64,000 nucleotides of DNA, from the NCBI GenBank assembly GCA_017395085.1, contig JAFPWF010000019.1, forward strand, positions 1 through 64,000. Reading direction: 5' to 3'. Under the pieces are notes generated by a model. It had not been told where the DNA came from and made no database searches. It saw only the letters and a list, made by a program, of their open reading frames with translations. A program made the position numbers and the translations under genes. Positions 61,507-64,000 of this stretch are shown here, one piece after another. This DNA is from Oscillospiraceae bacterium. GTDB lineage: Bacteria > Bacillota > Clostridia > Oscillospirales > Oscillospiraceae. The stretch's first letter is position 1, and each line of letters starts with the position of its first letter.

Positions 61507-61788
61507 TTACTTTACCAGTCTCGGAACCTGCCAGCTGTCCTCCGTATGCTCCGGGGAACTCTTCAGCAGATCCTCAAGTGGGAATTGCTGCACGCGCACG
61601 TCTTCTCTCAAAATGTTTGAAAGAGGCATCACGTGAACCATGACTTCGGTGTCTTCGGTATTCAGGGAAAGAAGACCTTTTTCACGGCGCTCCATCTGTT
61701 CAAAGATGCCGAGTACCGTTTCTTCTTCCGCCGGCGTCAGCGCCAGCTTGTTCAGTTCCTGCAGATCTTTCAGCGCTTCAATCGTCAT
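61507..61788 (-). CDS. gatC: Amidotransferase subunit C, set 2
   Basis: The 93-aa GatC-like protein has an N-terminal helix (LQELNKLALTPAEEE), SNILREDVRV and a C-terminal LLKSSPEH...WQVPRLV. It is quite divergent from set 1 in the first half. AGAGGG lies ahead of the ATG. It sits 42 bases after aspS and 6 bases before gatA2. Confidence 0.9.
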   Translation of the reverse strand: MTIEALKDLQELNKLALTPAEEETVLGIFEQMERREKGLLSLNTEDTEVMVHVMPLSNILREDVRVQQFPLEDLLKSSPEHTEDSWQVPRLVK

Positions 61789-61830
61789 ATTATGCTACCC
61801 TCTGATAACTTCCTGATTCCGTGCTGCTTA

Positions 61831-63561
61831 TCATTCACGCAGGGCGATGTTGGCTTCCAGAAGCTGCTGCTCGGTGACCTCGCTGGGAGCGCCCAGGAGC
61901 AGATCTTGCGCGTTGCCGTTGAGCGGGAACGCGATGACGTCACGGATGGTGTCCTCATCGGTCAGCAGCATGATGATACGGTCAATGCCGGGAGCCATGC
62001 CTGCGTGAGGGGGAGCACCGTACTGGAATGCGTTATACAGCGCGCTGAATCTCTTCTTCAGCTCATCCTCGCTGTAGCCTGCGATGGCGAATGCCTTCTT
62101 CATGATCTCAATGCTGTGGTTGCGCACGGCGCCCGATGCCAGTTCGATCCCGTTGCAGACCAGGTCATACTGATAGGCCAGCACGTCAATGGGATCCTTG
62201 GTTTCCAGCGCTTCCAGTCCGCCCTGCGGCATGGAGAACGGGTTGTGGGTAAAGATGATTTTGCCGGTGCTCTCATCGTGTTCATACATGGGAAAATCCA
62301 CCACGAAGCAGAATGCGAACGCATCGCGATCGACGATGTTCAGGTTCTCGCCCAGCCAGTTCCGGATCTGTCCGGCATAGCGGTCAACAACCGTCTTGTT
62401 GTCGCAGATGAAGAACAGGGTCTTCCCGTCATCCAGACCTGTCAGTTCCACAATCTCTTTCTTCTGCTCGGGAGAGAGGAACTTTTCAATCGGGCCTTTC
62501 AGCGCATCCTGGTTTCTGGTGATGTAACCCAGACCCTTCATGCCGATGCTCATGGCAAACTGGAGGGAGTGCTCAAAGAAGCTGCGGCTTTGCCCGGCAC
62601 AGTCTGCCACAATGCCGCGGACAGGTTTGTTCTTGAACAGGGGGAAGTCTACATGGCGGAAGAATTCAGTCAGGTCACAGATGACAAGCGGGTTCCGGAG
62701 GTCCGGCTTGTCCGAGCCGTACTTCATCATCGCATCGGCATAAGTAATCCGCGGGAAGGGTGCTTCGGTGACCTTTTTATCGGAGAAGCTGTGGAAGGTG
62801 TCGGAGATCACTTCTTCGCAGACCTTCATCACATCGTCCTGTGTGGCAAACGCCATCTCGTAGTCCAGCTGGTAGAATTCACCGGGAGAACGGTCCTGCC
62901 GGGCGTCTTCATCGCGGAAGCATGGGGCAATCTGAAAATACTTATCGAAAGAGGATACCATCAGCAACTGCTTAAACTGCTGCGGAGCCTGGGGGAGCGC
63001 ATAGAACTTGCCCTTGTGTTTGCGGCTCGGAACCAGAAAGTCGCGCGCGCCTTCGGGAGAGGAAGCGGTCAGAATCGGGGTCTGGATTTCCAGGAATCCT
63101 TTCTCTTCCATCTTTTTCCGCATATGGCTGATCACCCTGGAGCGCAGGACGATGTTATCCCGGATTTCTGGGTTGCGCAGGTCCAGATAGCGATATTTCA
63201 GCCGGATATCCTCGCGGGTCTGCTTGGAGTTGTGAATGTCAAAGGGGAGCATATTGAGGCAGGTTCCCAGCACCTCCAGCTGATCCACAACCAGCTCCAC
63301 GCGGCCGGTGTCCAGCTTTTCATTCACGGTATCCTCATCGCGCTTAGATACAACGCCGGTAACCGAAATAACGGTCTCCTTATTGACATTGGCGAGCAGG
63401 GACTCGTCATGCACTACCGTCTGCGTAATGCCGGTATAATCCCTGATGTCCACAAAAATGACGCCGCCGTGATCGCGGATGGTGTCGACCCAGCCGGCCA
63501 GCTGGACGGTTTGCCCGATGTGGGACTCCCGAATGTCGTTGCAGTAATGTGTTCTGTACAT
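61831..63561 (-). CDS. aspS: Aspartyl-tRNA synthetase, bacterial type (probably non-discriminating)
   Basis: The 576-aa class II enzyme has an N-terminal OB-fold (GWVDTIRDHGGVIFVDIRDYTG), class II motifs with FRDEDARQDRSPGEFYQLD, a GAD insertion (about residues 290-410) and motif 3 GMAPGIDRIIML. The residue after Asp in the OB-fold is His (RDHGG), as in non-discriminating AspRS that also charge tRNA-Asn; discriminating E. coli AspRS has Leu there. This fits its operon with amidotransferase genes. GGGAGG precedes the ATG. Confidence 0.95.
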   Translation of the reverse strand: MYRTHYCNDIRESHIGQTVQLAGWVDTIRDHGGVIFVDIRDYTGITQTVVHDESLLANVNKETVISVTGVVSKRDEDTVNEKLDTGRVELVVDQLEVLGTCLNMLPFDIHNSKQTREDIRLKYRYLDLRNPEIRDNIVLRSRVISHMRKKMEEKGFLEIQTPILTASSPEGARDFLVPSRKHKGKFYALPQAPQQFKQLLMVSSFDKYFQIAPCFRDEDARQDRSPGEFYQLDYEMAFATQDDVMKVCEEVISDTFHSFSDKKVTEAPFPRITYADAMMKYGSDKPDLRNPLVICDLTEFFRHVDFPLFKNKPVRGIVADCAGQSRSFFEHSLQFAMSIGMKGLGYITRNQDALKGPIEKFLSPEQKKEIVELTGLDDGKTLFFICDNKTVVDRYAGQIRNWLGENLNIVDRDAFAFCFVVDFPMYEHDESTGKIIFTHNPFSMPQGGLEALETKDPIDVLAYQYDLVCNGIELASGAVRNHSIEIMKKAFAIAGYSEDELKKRFSALYNAFQYGAPPHAGMAPGIDRIIMLLTDEDTIRDVIAFPLNGNAQDLLLGAPSEVTEQQLLEANIALRE

Positions 63562-63624
63562 AAATGTTCCTCCCTGACGATGGTATCGTCATGTTTTTTT
63601 GAAGCAGGGGATCCGGATAAAACA

Positions 63625-63866
63625 AAAGCCCGCCCGGAATACAACATTCCGGGACGAGCCGATGACCCGCGGTGCCACCCGATTTGGCGCCGAGATGGCG
63701 CCCGCCTCAAGGTATTTTATTGTTCCCGATCAGAGCGTTCCCTGCTTTCTACTCACTTGAATGCGCTCCCAGTCACGACGCATACTCCCTGACAAGCTTT
63801 CCTGAAAACAGAGTCTCCAACGGCCGCCGAAATCCGTATCCGGTTTCCCAGCGGAATACTTCTGTG
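63625..63866 (-). ncRNA. T-box leader of aspS-gatC2A2B2 (probable Asp specifier, short stem I)
   Basis: The T-box GGGTGGCACCGCG (63669-63681) precedes a strong terminator (63625-63660) with a long GC stem and TTTTGTTTT. TGGC predicts discriminator G73. Near the 5' end CACAG-AAGTA faces GGA-GAC-T-CTGT, giving a candidate GAC (Asp) specifier at 63813-63815. The stem between them is only ~45 bases, shorter than usual, and the base after the specifier is T rather than A. Confidence 0.8.
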
Positions 63867-63871
63867 GACGC

Positions 63872-63900
63872 ATTTTACTCGTTTGAAATGGTCTTGTCAA
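63872..63900 (-). promoter_or_regulatory. Promoter of the aspS operon
   Basis: On the minus strand TTGACA (63895-63900) and TAAAAT (63872-63877) are 17 bases apart. The start point would be near 63865, immediately at the 5' edge of the T-box. From 63901 to the window end I see no gene. Confidence 0.85.
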
Positions 63901-64000
63901 GCGAAAAATAGCTCGGTATCGCGGACCTTTTTGCCTGTGCAGACCCATGTCCGGGCGCCAAATCAGTCGATTAAAAAAATTTAAGAAATATGTGCGAGGC

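Noticed and set aside
61633..63792. 719-codon open frame on the plus strand
   Set aside because: It is the antisense shadow of aspS and extends into its T-box terminator. No ribosome binding site or recognisable domain.
63730..63948. 72-codon minus-strand frame upstream of aspS
   Set aside because: It spans the promoter and T-box stem region and has no ribosome binding site.

Overview
The window looks like chromosomal DNA of a GC-rich anaerobic clostridium, probably Oscillospiraceae/Ruminococcaceae from gut or rumen. The signs are T-box leaders, a CIRCE element, a dimeric-type glycyl-tRNA synthetase, GatCAB-based amidation, strong AGGAGG ribosome binding sites, and GPH-type sugar uptake with intracellular GH3, GH35 and GH43 enzymes. 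No phage, IS element or CRISPR array is visible. All taxonomy here is inferred from gene content.

Layout. 1-20.4 kb is mostly housekeeping: the start of gdhA; nadE and glyQS; a small XRE regulator with a membrane protein; a polysaccharide deacetylase, a CoaX-like kinase and a DMT exporter; an exonuclease; a short ORF missed by length cut-offs; an L,D-transpeptidase-like lipoprotein; an MFS carrier; tRNA-Arg; tex, a phosphoesterase and a TagO/WecA-type transferase; trpS; gltX and tcdA; and a ClC channel. 20.6-31.7 kb holds a domain-inverted GH3 enzyme with a LOG-family protein, a polar amino-acid ABC importer, an alanine-racemase-like protein, two aminotransferases behind a structured leader, a histidine phosphatase and an AraC regulator.

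31.9-45.3 kb is a glycoside-utilisation locus. It has a GH35 gene facing the AraC gene, a Crp-type regulator, and then a nine-gene run: two Gfo/Idh/MocA oxidoreductases, two xylose-isomerase-like TIM barrels, a small protein like the beta subunit of C-glycoside deglycosidases (DUF6379), a GPH transporter, an esterase, GH43 and GH3. The set suggests import of plant glycosides, oxidation to 3-keto-glycosides, and cleavage of bonds (possibly C-glycosidic) that ordinary hydrolases cannot break. A Crp-like operator lies just upstream of the run.

45.3-55.2 kb holds a CIRCE-controlled Hsp20, a TIR-membrane-TPR protein, and two very large tandem secreted proteins that share a scaffold and have acidic proline-rich linkers (DP-rich in one, EP-rich in the other).

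55.2-64 kb holds two complete gatCAB sets on the minus strand. The set next to aspS (aspS-gatC2-gatA2-gatB2) has a GatA that is short at the N terminus and has lost all three residues of the amidase Lys/Ser/Ser triad, while its GatB keeps its kinase and zinc motifs. The other set is canonical and sits behind a T-box whose specifier reads AAC (Asn). NadE at the other end of the window has likewise lost the Lys and Cys of its glutaminase site. Two glutamine-dependent amidating enzymes with dead glutaminase modules in one window suggest reliance on free ammonia, or on ammonia supplied by a partner. The aspS-gatC2A2B2 operon is the strongest candidate for an undescribed arrangement, followed by the C-glycoside-type locus.
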